Assembly (NCBI GenBank): GCA_964017155.1
Contig: OZ024861.1
Location: 18,087,453-18,151,452, forward strand
Reading direction: 5' to 3'
Length of the DNA stretch: 64,000 nt
Source: Oasisia sp. SBJ-2009
Taxonomy: Eukaryota; Annelida; Polychaeta; Sabellida; Siboglinidae
Below the pieces are notes generated by a model. That model saw nothing but the letters and a program-made list of their open reading frames with translations, did not search any database and was not told the origin of the DNA. Positions within the stretch are counted from its first letter, which is position 1. The number at the start of each line of letters is the position of its first letter. The position numbers and the translations under genes were made by a program. Below are positions 15,718 through 31,556 of the stretch, piece by piece.

Positions 15718-16701
15718 GTGACAGCAAACACAGCACGACTATCACAACAAACATGGCACAACCATCACAGCAAAAACAACATGACCATCACAACAAACGC
15801 AGCGCAACCATCGCAGCAAACACACCACAACAGTCACAGCAAACACAGCACAACCATCACAGCAAACACAGCACAACCGTCACAGCAAACACAGCACAAC
15901 CATCACAGCAAACACAGTATAACCATCACAGCAAGCATAGCACAACCATCACAGCAAACACACCACAACCATCACAGCAAACACACCACAACCATCACAG
16001 CAAACACACCACAACCATCACAGCAAACACAGCACAACCATCACAGCAAACACAGCACAACCATCACAGCAAACACAACACAACCATCACAACAAACACA
16101 CCACAACCATCACAGCAAACACACCACAACCATCACAGCAAGCACACCACAACCATCACAGCAAACACACCACAACCATCACAACACAACCATCACAGCA
16201 AACACACCACAACCATCACAGCAAACACACGACAACCATCACAACACAACCATCACAGCAAACACACCACAACCATCACAGCAAACACAGCACAACCATC
16301 ACAGCAAACACAGCACAACCATCACAGCACAACCATCACAGCAAACACAGCACAACCATCACAGCAAACACAGCACAACCATCACAGCAAACACAACACC
16401 ACAACCACCACAGCAAACACACCACAACCATCACAGCAAACACACCACAACCATCACAACACAACCATCACAGCAAACACACCACAACCATTACAGCAAA
16501 CACAGCACAACCATCACAGCACAACCATCACAGCAAACACACCACAACCATCACAGCAAACACAGCACAACCATCACAGCAAACACAGCACAACCATCAC
16601 AGCAAACACAGCATAACCATCACAGCAAACACAGCGCAACCATCACAGCAAACACAGCATAACCATCACAGCAAACACAGCACAACCATCACAGCATAAC
16701 C
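15718..16701. repeat. D2 block (984 bp), cycle I
   Basis: The class D anchor is followed by CAACCGTCACAGC and CAGTATAACCATCACAGC. Short 14-bp monomers are frequent near 16185, 16245 and 16328. The AACACCACAACCACC marker is at 16395. A class E anchor follows at 984 bp, the same spacing as at 22938, 40154, 51237 and 62323. Confidence 0.9.
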
Positions 16702-18443
16702 GTGACAGCAAACACAGCACGACTATCACAACAAACATGGCACAACCATCACAGCAAAAACAACATGACCATCACACCAAACGCAGCGCAACCATCGCAG
16801 CAAACACACCACAACAGTCACAGCAAACACAGTATAACCATCACAGCAAGCATAGCACAACCATCACAGCAAACACACCACAACCATCACAGCAAACACA
16901 CCACAACCATCACAGCAAACACACCACAACCATCACAGCAAACACAGCACAACCATCACAGCAAACACAGCACAACCATCACAGCAAACACAACACAACC
17001 ATCACAACAAACACACCACAACCATCACAGCAAACACACCACAACCATCACAGCAAACACACCACAACCATCACAACACAACCATCACAGCAAACACACC
17101 ACAACCATCACAGCAAACACACGACAACCATCACAGCAAACACACCACAACCATCACAACACAACCATCACAGCAAACACACCACAACCATCACAGCAAA
17201 CACAGCACAACCATCACAGCAAACACAGCACAATCATCACAGCACAACCATCACAGCAAACACAGCACAACCATCACAGCAAACACAGCACAACCATCAC
17301 AGCAAACACAACACCACAACCACCACAGCAAACACACCACAACCATCACAGCAAACACACCACAGCCATCACAACACAACCATCACAGCAAACACACCAC
17401 AACCATTACAGCAAACACAGCACAACCATCACAGCACAACCATCACAGCAAACACACCACAACCATCACAGCAAACACAGCATAACCATCACAGCAAACA
17501 CAGCACAACCATCACAGCAAACACAGCACAACCATCACAGCAAACACAACACAACCATCACAGCAAACACAGCATAACCATCACAGCAAACACAGCGCAA
17601 CCATCACAGCAAACACAGCACAACAATCACAGCAAACACAGCACAACCATCACAGCAAACACAACACAACCATCACAGTAAACACAGCACAACCATCACA
17701 GCAAACACAGCAAAACCATCACAGCAAACACAGCACAACCATCACAGCAAACACAGCATAACCATCACAGCAAACACAGCGCAACCATCACAGCAAACAC
17801 AGCATAACCATCACCGCAAACACAGCACAACCATCACAGCAAACACAACACAACCATCACAGCAAACACAGCATAACCATCACAGCAAACACAGCGCAAC
17901 CATCACAGCAAACACAGCACAACAATCACAGCAAACACAGCACAACCATCACAGCAAACACAGCACAACCACCACAGCAAACACAACACAACCATCACAG
18001 CAAACACAGCATAACCATCACAGCAAACACAGCGCAACCATCACAGCAAACACAGCACAACAATCACAGCAAACACAGCGCAACCATCACAGCAAACACA
18101 GAACAACAATCACAGCAAACACAGTACAACCATCACAGCAAACACAACACAACCATCACAGCAAACACAGCACAACCATCACAGCAAACACAGCACAACC
18201 ATCACAGCAAACACAGCACAACCATCACAGCAAACACAGCATAACCATCACAGCAAACACAGCGCAACCATCACAGCAAACACACCACAACCATCACAGC
18301 AAGCACAACACAACCATCACAGCAAACACAGCACAACCATCACAACAAACACAACACAACAATCACAACAAACACGCGCAACCATCACAGCAAACACAGC
18401 ATAACCATCACAGCAAACACAGCACAACCATCACAGCATAACC
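16702..18443. repeat. E block with A2-like tail (1,742 bp), cycle I
   Basis: The class E anchor (CACACCAAACGC near 16777) is followed by CAGTATAACC and AGCAAGCATAGC. The marker is at 17310. After it come AGTAAACACAG near 17678 and CACCGCAAACACAG near 17813, in the order seen in A2 blocks, so the tail is A2-like rather than the usual 1,289-bp E form. CAGTACAACC near 18122 is shared with the copies near 21687, 35100 and 38964. A private GCAAAACC is at 17713. Confidence 0.83.
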
Positions 18444-19372
18444 GTGACAGCAAACACAGAACGACTATCACAACAAACATGGCACAACCATCACATCAAA
18501 AACAACATGACCATCACAACAAACGCAGCGCAACCATCGCAGCAAACACACCACAACAGTCACAGCAAACACAGCACAACCATCACAGCAAACACACCAC
18601 AACCATCACAGCAAACACAGCACAACCATCACAGCAAACACAGCACAACCATCACAGCAAACACAACACAACCATCACAACAAACACACCACATCCATCA
18701 CAACAAACACACCACAACCATCACAGCAAACACACCACAACCATCACAGCAAACACCCCACAACCATCACAGCAAACACACCACAACCATCACAACACAA
18801 CCATCACAGCAAACACACCACAACCATCACAGCAAACACACGACAACCATCATAGCAAACACACCACAACCATCACAACACAACCATCACAGCAAACACA
18901 CCACAACCATCACAGCAAACACAGCACAACCATCACAGCAAACACAGCACAACCATCACAGCAAACACAACACAACCATCACAACAAACACACCACATCC
19001 ATCACAACAAACACACCACAACCATCACAGCAAACACACCACAACCATCACAGCAAACACAGCACAACCATCACAGCAAACACAGCACAACCATCACAGC
19101 AAACACAACACAACCATCACAACAAACACACCACAACCATCACAGCAAACACACCACAACCATCACAGCAAACACACCACAACCATCACAGCAAACACAC
19201 CACAACCATCACAACACAACCATCACAGCAAACACACCACAACCATCACAGCAAACACACGACAACCATCACAGCAAACACAACACAACAATCACAACAA
19301 ACACGCACTACCATCACAGCAAACACAGCATAACCATCACAGCAAACACAGCACAACCATCACAGCATAACC
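18444..19372. repeat. C block (929 bp)
   Basis: The anchor is B-like (CAGAACGAC, ATGGCAC) but with CACATCAAAAACAAC, the mark of class C. The head carries B-type CATCC and CACCCCAC monomers. The last part, from about 19.05 kb, matches the end of a D1 block, including AACAATCACAACAAACACGC. The block therefore looks like a B/D1 fusion. A private CACGCACTACC is near 19308. Confidence 0.85.
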
Positions 19373-22008
19373 GTGACAGCAAACACAGCACGACTATCAC
19401 AACAAACATGGCACAACCATCACAGCAAAAACAACATGACCATCACAACAAACGCAGCGCAACCATCGCAGCAAACACACCACAACAGTCACAGCAAACA
19501 CAGCACAACCATCACAGCAAACACAGCACAACCGTCACAGCAAACACAGCACAACCATCACAGCAAACACAGTATAACCATCACAGCAAGCATAGCACAA
19601 CCATCACAGCAAACACACCACAACCATCACAGCAAACACACCACAACCATCACAGCAAACACACCACAACCATCACAGCAAACACAGCACAACCATCACA
19701 GCAAACACAGCACAACCATCACAGCAAACACAACACAACCATCACAACAAACACACCACAACCATCACAGCAAACACACCACAACCATCACAGCAAGCAC
19801 ACCACAACCATCACAGCAAACACACCACAACCATCACAACACAACCATCACAGCAAACACACCACAACCATCACAGCAAACACACGACAACCATCACAAC
19901 ACAACCATCACAGCAAACACACCACAACCATCACAGCAAACACAGCACAACCATCACAGCAAACACAGCACAACCATCACAGCACAACCATCACAGCAAA
20001 CACAGCACAACCATCACAGCAAACACAGCACAACCATCACAGCAAACACAACACCACAACCACCACAGCAAACACACCACAACCATCACAGCAAACACAC
20101 CACAACCATCACAACACAACCATCACAGCAAACACACCACAACCATTACAGCAAACACAGCACAACCATCACAGCACAACCATCACAGCAAACACACCAC
20201 AACCATCACAGCAAACACAGCACAACCATCACAGCAAACACAGCACAACCATCACAGCAAACACAGCATAACCATCACATGGCACAACCATCACAGCAAA
20301 AACAACATGACCATCACACCAAACGCAGCGCAACCATCGCAGCAAACACACCACAACAGTCACAGCAAACACAGTATAACCATCACAGCAAGCATAGCAC
20401 AACCATCACAGCAAACACACCACAACCATCACAGCAAACACACCACAACCATCACAGCAAACACACCACAACCATCACAGCAAACACAGCACAACCATCA
20501 CAGCAAACACAGCACAACCATCACAGCAAACACAACACAACCATCACAACAAACACACCACAACCATCACAGCAAACACACCACAACCATCACAGCAAAC
20601 ACACCACAACCATCACAGCAAACACACCACAACCATCACAACACAACCATCACAGCAAACACACCACAACCATCACAGCAAACACACGACAACCATCACA
20701 GCAAACACACCACAACCATCACAACACAACCATCACAGCAAACACACCACAACCATCACAGCAAACACAGCACAACCATCACAGCAAACACAGCACAATC
20801 ATCACAGCACAACCATCACAGCAAACACAGCACAACCATCACAGCAAACACAGCACAACCATCACAGCAAACACAACACCACAACCACCACAGCAAACAC
20901 ACCACAACCATCACAGCAAACACACCACAGCCATCACAACACAACCATCACAGCAAACACACCACAACCATTACAGCAAACACAGCACAACCATCACAGC
21001 ACAACCATCACAGCAAACACACCACAACCATCACAGCAAACACAGCATAACCATCACAGCAAACACAGCACAACCATCACAGCAAACACAGCACAACCAT
21101 CACAGCAAACACAACACAACCATCACAGCAAACACAGCATAACCATCACAGCAAACACAGCGCAACCATCACAGCAAACACAGCACAACAATCACAGCAA
21201 ACACAGCACAACCATCACAGCAAACACAACACAACCATCACAGTAAACACAGCACAACCATCACAGCAAACACAGCACAACCATCACAGCAAACACAGCA
21301 CAACCATCACAGCAAACACAGCATAACCATCACAGCAAACACAGCGCAACCATCACAGCAAACACAGCATAACCATCACCGCAAACACAGCACAACCATC
21401 ACAGCAAACACAACACAACCATCACAGCAAACACAGCATAACCATCACAGCAAACACAGCGCAACCATCACAGCAAACACAGCACAACAATCACAGCAAA
21501 CACAGCACAACCATCACAGCAAACACAGCACAACCACCACAGCAAACACAACACAACCATCACAGCAAACACAGCATAACCATCACAGCAAACACAGCGC
21601 AACCATCACAGCAAACACAGCACAACAATCACAGCAAACACAGCGCAACCATCACAGCAAACACAGAACAACAATCACAGCAAACACAGTACAACCATCA
21701 CAGCAAACACAACACAACCATCACAGCAAACACAGCACAACCATCACAGCAAACACAGCACAACCATCACAGCAAACACAGCACAACCATCACAGCAAAC
21801 ACAGCATAACCATCACAGCAAACACAGCGCAACCATCACAGCAAACACACCACAACCATCACAGCAAGCACAACACAACCATCACAGCAAACACAGCACA
21901 ACCATCACAACAAACACAACACAACAATCACAACAAACACGCGCAACCATCACAGCAAACACAGCATAACCATCACAGCAAACACAGCACAACCATCACA
22001 GCATAACC
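19373..22008. repeat. D2 block running into truncated E (2,636 bp)
   Basis: The class D anchor is followed by a normal D2 body up to about 20275. The sequence then jumps from CATAACCATCAC directly into ATGGCACAACC, so the 5' part of the E anchor is missing. The remainder is an E head with an A2-like tail and CAGTACAACC near 21687. Blocks of the same length and structure lie at 32785 and 36649. Confidence 0.87.
20266..20330. repeat. Truncated E anchor, copy 1
   Basis: CATAACCATCAC joins ATGGCACAACC at 20279, followed by the class E CACACCAAACGC. Compared with the intact D2-to-E spacing of 984 bp, about 113 bp are missing. That is two bases short of five monomers, so the deletion is not in monomer register. 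Confidence 0.85.
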
Positions 22009-22937
22009 GTGACAGCAAACACAGAACGACTATCACAACAAACATGGCACAACCATCACATCAAAAACAACATGACCATCACAACAAACGCAGCGCAACC
22101 ATCGCAGCAAACACACCACAACAGTCACAGCAAACACAGCACAACCATCACAGCAAACACACCACAACCATCACAGCAAACACAGCACAACCATCACAGC
22201 AAACACAGCACAACCATCACAGCAAACACAACACAACCATCACAACAAACACACCACATCCATCACAACAAACACACCACAACCATCACAGCAAACACAC
22301 CACAACCATCACAGCAAACACCCCACAACCATCACAGCAAACACACCACAACCATCACAACACAACCATCACAGCAAACACACCACAACCATCACAGCAA
22401 ACACACGACAACCATCATAGCAAACACACCACAACCATCACAACACAACCATCACAGCAAACACACCACAACCATCACAGCAAACACAGCACAACCATCA
22501 CAGCAAACACAGCACAACCATCACAGCAAACACAACACAACCATCACAACAAACACACCACATCCATCACAACAAACACACCACAACCATCACAGCAAAC
22601 ACACCACAACCATCACAGCAAACACAGCACAACCATCACAGCAAACACAGCACAACCATCACAGCAAACACAACACAACCATCACAACAAACACACCACA
22701 ACCATCACAGCAAACACACCACAACCATCACAGCAAACACACCACAACCATCACAGCAAACACACCACAACCATCACAACACAACCATCACAGCAAACAC
22801 ACCACAACCATCACAGCAAACACACGACAACCATCACAGCAAACACAACACAACAATCACAACAAACACGCACAACCATCACAGCAAACACAGCATAACC
22901 ATCACAGCAAACACAGCACAACCATCACAGCATAACC
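22009..22937. repeat. C block (929 bp)
   Basis: It has the same length and class C anchor as the block 3,565 bp upstream, including CACATCAAAA. It lacks the upstream copy's CACGCACTACC and reads CACGCACAACC near 22868. It leads into a D2 block. Confidence 0.87.
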
Positions 22938-23921
22938 GTGACAGCAAACACAGCACGACTATCACAACAAACATGGCACAACCATCACAGCAAAAACAAC
23001 ATGACCATCACAACAAACGCAGCGCAACCATCGCAGCAAACACACCACAACAGTCACAGCAAACACAGCACAACCATCACAGCAAACACAGCACAACCGT
23101 CACAGCAAACACAGCACAACCATCACAGCAAACACAGTATAACCATCACAGCAAGCATAGCACAACCATCACAGCAAACACACCACAACCATCACAGCAA
23201 ACACACCACAACCATCACAGCAAACACACCACAACCATCACAGCAAACACAGCACAACCATCACAGCAAACACAGCACAACCATCACAGCAAACACAACA
23301 CAACCATCACAACAAACACACCACAACCATCACAGCAAACACACCACAACCATCACAGCAAGCACACCACAACCATCACAGCAAACACACCACAACCATC
23401 ACAACACAACCATCACAGCAAACACACCACAACCATCACAGCAAACACACGACAACCATCACAACACAACCATCACAGCAAACACACCACAACCATCACA
23501 GCAAACACAGCACAACCATCACAGCAAACACAGCACAACCATCACAGCACAACCATCACAGCAAACACAGCACAACCATCACAGCAAACACAGCACAACC
23601 ATCACAGCAAACACAACACCACAACCACCACAGCAAACACACCACAACCATCACAGCAAACACACCACAACCATCACAACACAACCATCACAGCAAACAC
23701 ACCACAACCATTACTGCAAACACAGCACAACCATCACAGCACAACCATCACAGCAAACACACCACAACCATCACAGCAAACACAGCACAACCATCACAGC
23801 AAACACAGCACAACCATCACAGCAAACACAGCATAACCATCACAGCAAACACAGCGCAACCATCACAGCAAACACAGCATAACCATCACAGCAAACACAG
23901 CACAACCATCACAGCATAACC
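22938..23921. repeat. D2 block (984 bp)
   Basis: The class D anchor with D2-type CAGTATAACCATCAC is followed by an intact E anchor at 984 bp. A private CCATTACTGCAAAC near 23709-23722 (normally CCATTACAGC) distinguishes this copy. Confidence 0.9.
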
Positions 23922-25210
23922 GTGACAGCAAACACAGCACGACTATCACAACAAACATGGCACAACCATCACAGCAAAAACAACATGACCATCACACCAA
24001 ACGCAGCGCAACCATCGCAGCAAACACACCACAACAGTCACAGCAAACACAGTATAACCATCACAGCAAGCATAGCACAACCATCACAGCAAACACACCA
24101 CAACCATCACAGCAAACACACCACAACCATCACAGCAAACACACCACAACCATCACAGCAAACACAGCACAACCATCACAGCAAACACAGCACAACCATC
24201 ACAGCAAACACAACACAACCATCACAACAAACACACCACAACCATCACAGCAAACACACCACAACCATCACAGCAAACACACCACAACCATCACAGCAAA
24301 CACACCACAACCATCACAACACAACCATCACAGCAAACACACCACAACCATCACAGCAAACACACGACAACCATCACAGCAAACACACCACAACCATCAC
24401 AACACAACCATCACAGCAAACACACCACAACCATCACAGCAAACACAGCACAACCATCACAGCAAACACAGCACAACCATCACAGCAAACACAGCACAAC
24501 CATCACAGCAAACACAACACCACAACCACCACAGCAAACACACCACAACCATCACAGCAAACACACCACAGCCATCACAACACAACCATCACAGCAAACA
24601 CCGCAACCATTACAGCAAACACAGCACAACCATCACAGCACAACCATCACAGCAAACACACCACAACCATCACAGCAAACACAGCACAACCATCACAGCA
24701 AACACAGCACAACCATCACAGCAAACACAGCACAACCACCACAGCAAACACAACACAACCATCACAGCAAACACAGCATAACCATCACAGCAAACACAGC
24801 GCAACCATCACAGCAAACACAGCACAACAATCACAGCAAACACAGCGCAACCATCACAGCAAACACAGAACAACAATCACAGCAAACACAGCACAACCAT
24901 CACAGCAAACACAACACAACCATCACAGCAAACACCGCACAACCATCACAGCAAACACAGCACAACCATCACAGCAAACACAGCACAACCATCACAGCAA
25001 ACACAGCATAACCATCACAGCAAACACAGCGCAACCATCACAGCAAACACACCACAACCATCACAGCAAGCACAACACAACCATCACAGCAAACACAGCA
25101 CAACCATCACAACAAACACAACACAACAATCACAACAAACACGCGCAACCATCACAGCAAACACAGCATAACCATCACAGCAAACACAGCACAACCATCA
25201 CAGCATAACC
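23922..25210. repeat. E block (1,289 bp), end of cycle I
   Basis: The class E anchor is intact. CACCGCAACCATTAC near 24599 and CACCGCACAACC near 24935 are typical of the standard E tail. It leads to a B1 block, as do the 1,289-bp E blocks at 41138 and 52221. It lacks the AGCGAACAC change that those two share. Confidence 0.9.
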
Positions 25211-26920
25211 GTGACAGCAAACACAGAACGACTATCACAACAAACATGGCACAACCATCACAGCAAAAACAACATGACCATCACAACAAACGCAGCGCAA
25301 CCATCGCAGCAAACACACCACAACAGTCACAGCAAACACAGCACAACCATCACAGCAAACACACCACAACCATCACAGCAAACACAGCACAACCATCACA
25401 GCAAACACAGCACAACCATCACAGCAAACACAACACAACCATCACAACAAACACACCACATCCATCACAACAAACACACCACAACCATCACAGCAAACAC
25501 ACCACAACCATCACAGCAAACACCCCACAACCATCACAGCAAACACACCACAACCATCACAACACAACCATCACAGCAAACACACCACAACCATCACAGC
25601 AAACACACGACAACCATCATAGCAAACACACCACAACCATCACAACACAACCATCACAGCAAACACACCACAACCATCACAGCAAACACAGCACAACCAT
25701 CACAGCACAACCATCACAGCAAACACAGCACAATCATCACAGCACAACCATCACAGCAAACACAGCACAACCATCACAGCAAACACAGCACAACCATCAC
25801 AGCAAACACAACACCACAACCACCACAGCAAACACACCACTACCATCACAGCAAACACACCACAGCCATCACAACACAACCATCACAGCAAACACACCAC
25901 AACCATTACAGCAAACACAGCACAACCATCACAGCACAACCATCACAGCAAACACACCACAACCATCACAGCAAACACAGCACAACCATCACAGCAAACA
26001 CAGCACAACCATCACAGCAAACACAGCACAACCATCACAGCAAACACAACACAACCATCACAGCAAACACAGCATAACCATCACAGCAAACACAGCGCAA
26101 CCATCACAGCAAACACAGCACAACAATCACAGCAAACACAGCACAACCATCACAGCAAACACAACACAACCATCACAGTAAACACAGCACAACCATCACA
26201 GCAAACATAGCACAACCATCACAGCAAACACAGCACAACTATCACAGCAAACACAGCGCAACCATCACAGCAAACACAGCATAACCATCACCGCAAACAC
26301 AGCACAACCATCACAGCAAACACAACACAACCATCACAGCAAACACAGCATAACCATCACAGCAAACACAGCGCAACCATCACAGCAAACACAGCACAAC
26401 AATCACAGCAAACACAGCACAACCATCACAGCAAACACAGCACAACCATCACAGCAAACACAACACAACCATCACAGCAAACACAGCATAACCATCACAG
26501 CAAACACAGCGCAACCATCACAGCAAACACAGCACAACAATCACAGCAAACACAGCGCAACCATCACAGCAAACACAGAACAACAATCACAGCAAACACA
26601 GCACAACCATCACAGCAAACACAACACAACCATCACAGCAAACACAGCACAACCATCACAGCAAACACAGCACAACCATCACAGCAAACACAGCACAACC
26701 ATCACAGCAAACACAGCATAACCATCACAGCAAACACAGCGCAACCATCACAGCAAACACACCACAACCATCACAGCAAGCACAACACAACCATCACAGC
26801 AAACACAGCACAACCATCACAACAAACACAACACAACAATCACAACAAACACGCACAACCATCACAGCAAACACAGCATAACCATCACAGCAAACACAGC
26901 ACAACCATCACAGCATAACC
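25211..26920. repeat. B1 block (1,710 bp), cycle II
   Basis: The class B anchor is present, with CATCC, CACCCCAC and CACTACC monomers and the B1-specific AAACATAGC near 26205. The A anchor follows at exactly 1,710 bp. Confidence 0.9.
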
Positions 26921-29846
26921 GTGACAGCAAACACAGAACGACTATCACAACAAACATGGCAGAACCATCACAGCAAAAACAACATGACCATCACAACAAA
27001 CGCAGCGCAACCATCGCAGCAAACACACCACAACAGTCACAGCAAACACAGCACAACCATCACAGCAAACACACCACAACCATCACAGCAAACACAGCAC
27101 AACCATCACAGCAAACACAGCACAACCATCACAGCAAACACAACACAACCATCACAACAAACACACCACAACCATCACAGCAAACACACCACAACCATCA
27201 CAGCAAACACACCACAACCATCACAGCAAACACACCACAACCATCACAGCAAACACAGCACAACCATCACAGCAAACACAGCACAACCATCACAGCAAAC
27301 ACAACACAACCATCACAACAAACACACCACAACCATCACAGCAAACACACCACAACCATCACAGCAAACACACCACAACCATCACAGCAAACACACCACA
27401 ACCATCACAACACAACCATCACAGCAAACACACCACAACAATCACAGCAAACACACGACAACCATCACAGCAAACACACCACAACCATCACAACACAACC
27501 ATCACAGCAAACACACCACAACCATCACAGCAAACACAGCACAACCATCACAGCAAACACAGCACAATCATCACAGCACAACCATCACAGCAAACACAGC
27601 ACAACCATCACAGCAAACACAGCACAACCATCACAGCAAACACAACACCACAACCACCACAGCAAACACACCACAACCATCACAGCAAACACACCACAGC
27701 CATCACAACACAACCATCACAGCAAACACACCACAACCATTACAGCAAACACAGCACAACCATCACAGCACAACCATCACAGCAAACACACCACAACCAT
27801 CACAGCAAACACAGCACAACCATCACAGCAAACACAGCACAACCATCACAGCAAACACAGCACAACCATCACAGCAAACACAACACAACCATCACAGCAA
27901 ACACAGCATAACCATCACAGCAAACACAGCGCAACCATCACAGCAAACACAGCACAACAATCACAGCAAACACAGCACAACCATCACAGCAAACACAACA
28001 CAACCATCACAGTAAACACAGCACAACAATCACAGCAAACACAGCACAACCATCACAGCAAACACAGCACAACCATCACAGCAAACACAGCATAACCATC
28101 ACAGCAAACACAGCGCAACCATCACAGCAAACACAGCATAACCATCACCGCAAACACAGCACAACCATCACAGCAAACACAACACAACCATCACAGCAAA
28201 CACAGCATAACCATCACAGCAAACACAGCGCAACCATCACAGCAAACACAGCACAACAATCACAGCAAACACAGCACAACCATCACAGCAAACACAGCAC
28301 AACCACCACAGCAAACACAACACAACCATCACAGCAAACACAGCATAACCATCACAGCAAACACAGCGCAACCATCACAGCAAACACAGCACAACAATCA
28401 CAGCAAACACAGCGCAACCATCACAGCAAACACAGAACAACAATCACAGCAAACACAGCACAACCATCACAGCAAACACAACACAACCATCACAGCAAAC
28501 ACAGCACAACCATCACAGCAAACACACGACAACCATCACAGCAAACACACCACAACCATCACAACACAACCATCACAGCAAACACACCACAACCATCACA
28601 GCAAACACAGCACAACCATCACAGCAAACACAGCACAATCATCACAGCACAACCATCACAGCAAACACAGCACAACCATCACAGCAAACACAGCACAACC
28701 ATCACAGCAAACACAACACCACAACCACCACAGCAAACACACCACAACCATCACAGCAAACACACCACAGCCATCACAACACAACCATCACAGCAAACAC
28801 CGCAACCATTACAGCAAACACAGCACAACCATCACAGCACAACCATCACAGCAAACACACCACAACCATCACAGCAAACACAGCACAACCATCACAGCAA
28901 ACACAGCACAACCATCACAGCAAACACAGCACAACCATCACAGCAAACACAACACAACCATCACAGCAAACACAGCATAACCATCACAGCAAACACAGCG
29001 CAACCATCACAGCAAACACAGCACAACAATCACAGCAAACACAGCACAACCATCACAGCAAACACAACACAACCATCACAGTAAACACAGCACAACCATC
29101 ACAGCAAACACAGCACAACCATCACAGCAAACACAGCACAACCATCACAGCAAACACAGCATAACCATCACAGCAAACACAGCGCAACCATCACAGCAAA
29201 CACAGCATAACCATCACCGCAAACACAGCACAACCATCACAGCAAACACAACACAACCATCACAGCAAACACAGCATAACCATCACAGCAAACACAGCGC
29301 AACCATCACAGCAAACACAGCACAACAATCACAGCAAACACAGCACAACCATCACAGCAAACACAGCACAACCACCACAGCAAACACAACACAACCATCA
29401 CAGCAAACACAGCATAACCATCACAGCAAACACAGCGCAACCATCACAGCAAACACAGCACAACAATCACAGCAAACACAGCGCAACCATCACAGCAAAC
29501 ACAGAACAACAATCACAGCAAACACAGCACAACCATCACAGCAAACACAACACAACCATCACAGCAAACACCGCACAACCATCACAGCAAACACAGCACA
29601 ACCATCACAGCAAACACAGCACAACCATCACAGCAAACACAGCATAACCATCACAGCAAACACAGCGCAACCATCACAGCAAACACACCACAACCATCAC
29701 AGCAAGCACAACACAACCATCACAGCAAACACAGCCCAACCATCACAACAAACACAACACAACAATCACAACAAACACGCGCAACCATCACAGCAAACAC
29801 AGCATAACCATCACAGCAAACACAGCACAACCATCACAGCATAACC
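26921..29846. repeat. A1 block (2,926 bp), cycle II
   Basis: The marker AACACCACAACCACC lies at 27644 and 28715, 1,071 bp apart, showing the basic internal duplication of A1. An AACAATC change near 27437 (CACCACAACAATCAC) is shared with the copies near 44653 and 55736. A second AACAATC change near 28025 is private. The block ends with CAGCCCAACC near 29732 before B2. Confidence 0.88.
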
Positions 29847-31556
29847 GTGACAGCAAACACAGAACGACTATCACAACAAACATGGCACAACCATCACAGC
29901 AAAAACAACATGACCATCACAACAAACGCAGCGCAACCATCGCAGCAAACACACCACAACAGTCACAGCAAACACAGCACAACCATCACAGCAAACACAC
30001 CACAACCATCACAGCAAACACAGCACAACCATCACAGCAAACACAGCACAACCATCACAGCAAACACAACACAACCATCACAACAAACACACCACATCCA
30101 TCACAACAAACACACCACAACCATCACAGCAAACACACCACAACCATCACAGCAAACACCCCACAACCATCACAGCAAACACACCACAACCATCACAACA
30201 CAACCATCACAGCAAACACACCACAACCATCACAGCAAACACACGACAACCATCATAGCAAACACACCACAACCATCACAACACAACCATCACAGCAAAC
30301 ACACCACAACCATCACAGCAAACACAGCACAACCATCACAGCACAACCATCACAGCAAACACAGCACAATCATCACAGCACAACCATCACAGCAAACACA
30401 GCACAACCATCACAGCAAACACAGCACAACCATCACAGCAAACACAACACCACAACCACCACAGCAAACACACCACTACCATCACAGCAAACACACCACA
30501 GCCATCACAACACAACCATCACAGCAAACATACCACAACCATTACAGCAAACACAGCACAACCATCACAGCACAACCATCACAGCAAACACACCACAACC
30601 ATCACAGCAAACACAGCACAACCATCACAGCAAACACAGCACAACCATCACAGCAAACACAGCACAACCATCACAGCAAACACAACACAACCATCACAGC
30701 AAACACAGCATAACCATCACAGCAAACACAGCGCAACCATCACAGCAAACACAGCACAACAATCACAGCAAACACAGCACAACCATCACAGCAAACACAA
30801 CACAACCATCACAGTAAACACAGCACAACCATCACAGCAAACACAGCACAACCATCACAGCAAACACAGCACAACTATCACAGCAAACACAGCGCAACCA
30901 TCACAGCAAACACAGCATAACCATCACCGCAAACACAGCACAACCATCACAGCAAACACAACACAACCATCACAGCAAACACAGCATAACCATCACAGCA
31001 AACACAGCGCAACCATCACAGCAAACACAGCACAACAATCACAGCAAACACAGCACAACCATCACAGCAAACACAGCACAACCATCACAGCAAACACAAC
31101 ACAACCATCACAGCAAACACAGCATAACCATCACAGCAAACACAGCGCAACCATCACAGCAAACACAGCACAACAATCACAGCAAACACAGCGCAACCAT
31201 CACAGCAAACACAGAACAACAATCACAGCAAACACAGCACAACCATCACAGCAAACACAACACAACCATCACAGCAAACACAGCACAACCATCACAGCAA
31301 ACACAGCACAACCATCACAGCAAACACAGCACAACCATCACAGCAAACACAGCATAACCATCACAGCAAACACAGCGCAACCATCACAGCAAACACACCA
31401 CAACCATCACAGCAAGCACAACACAACCATCACAGCAAACACAGCACAACCATCACAACAAACACAACACAACAATCACAACAAACACGCACAACCATCA
31501 CAGCAAACACAGCATAACCATCACAGCAAACACAGCACAACCATCACAGCATAACC
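29847..31556. repeat. B2 block (1,710 bp), cycle II
   Basis: The class B anchor is followed by a B2 tail without AAACATAGC. A private CATACCACAACC lies near 30529. The A2 anchor follows at 1,710 bp. Confidence 0.9.
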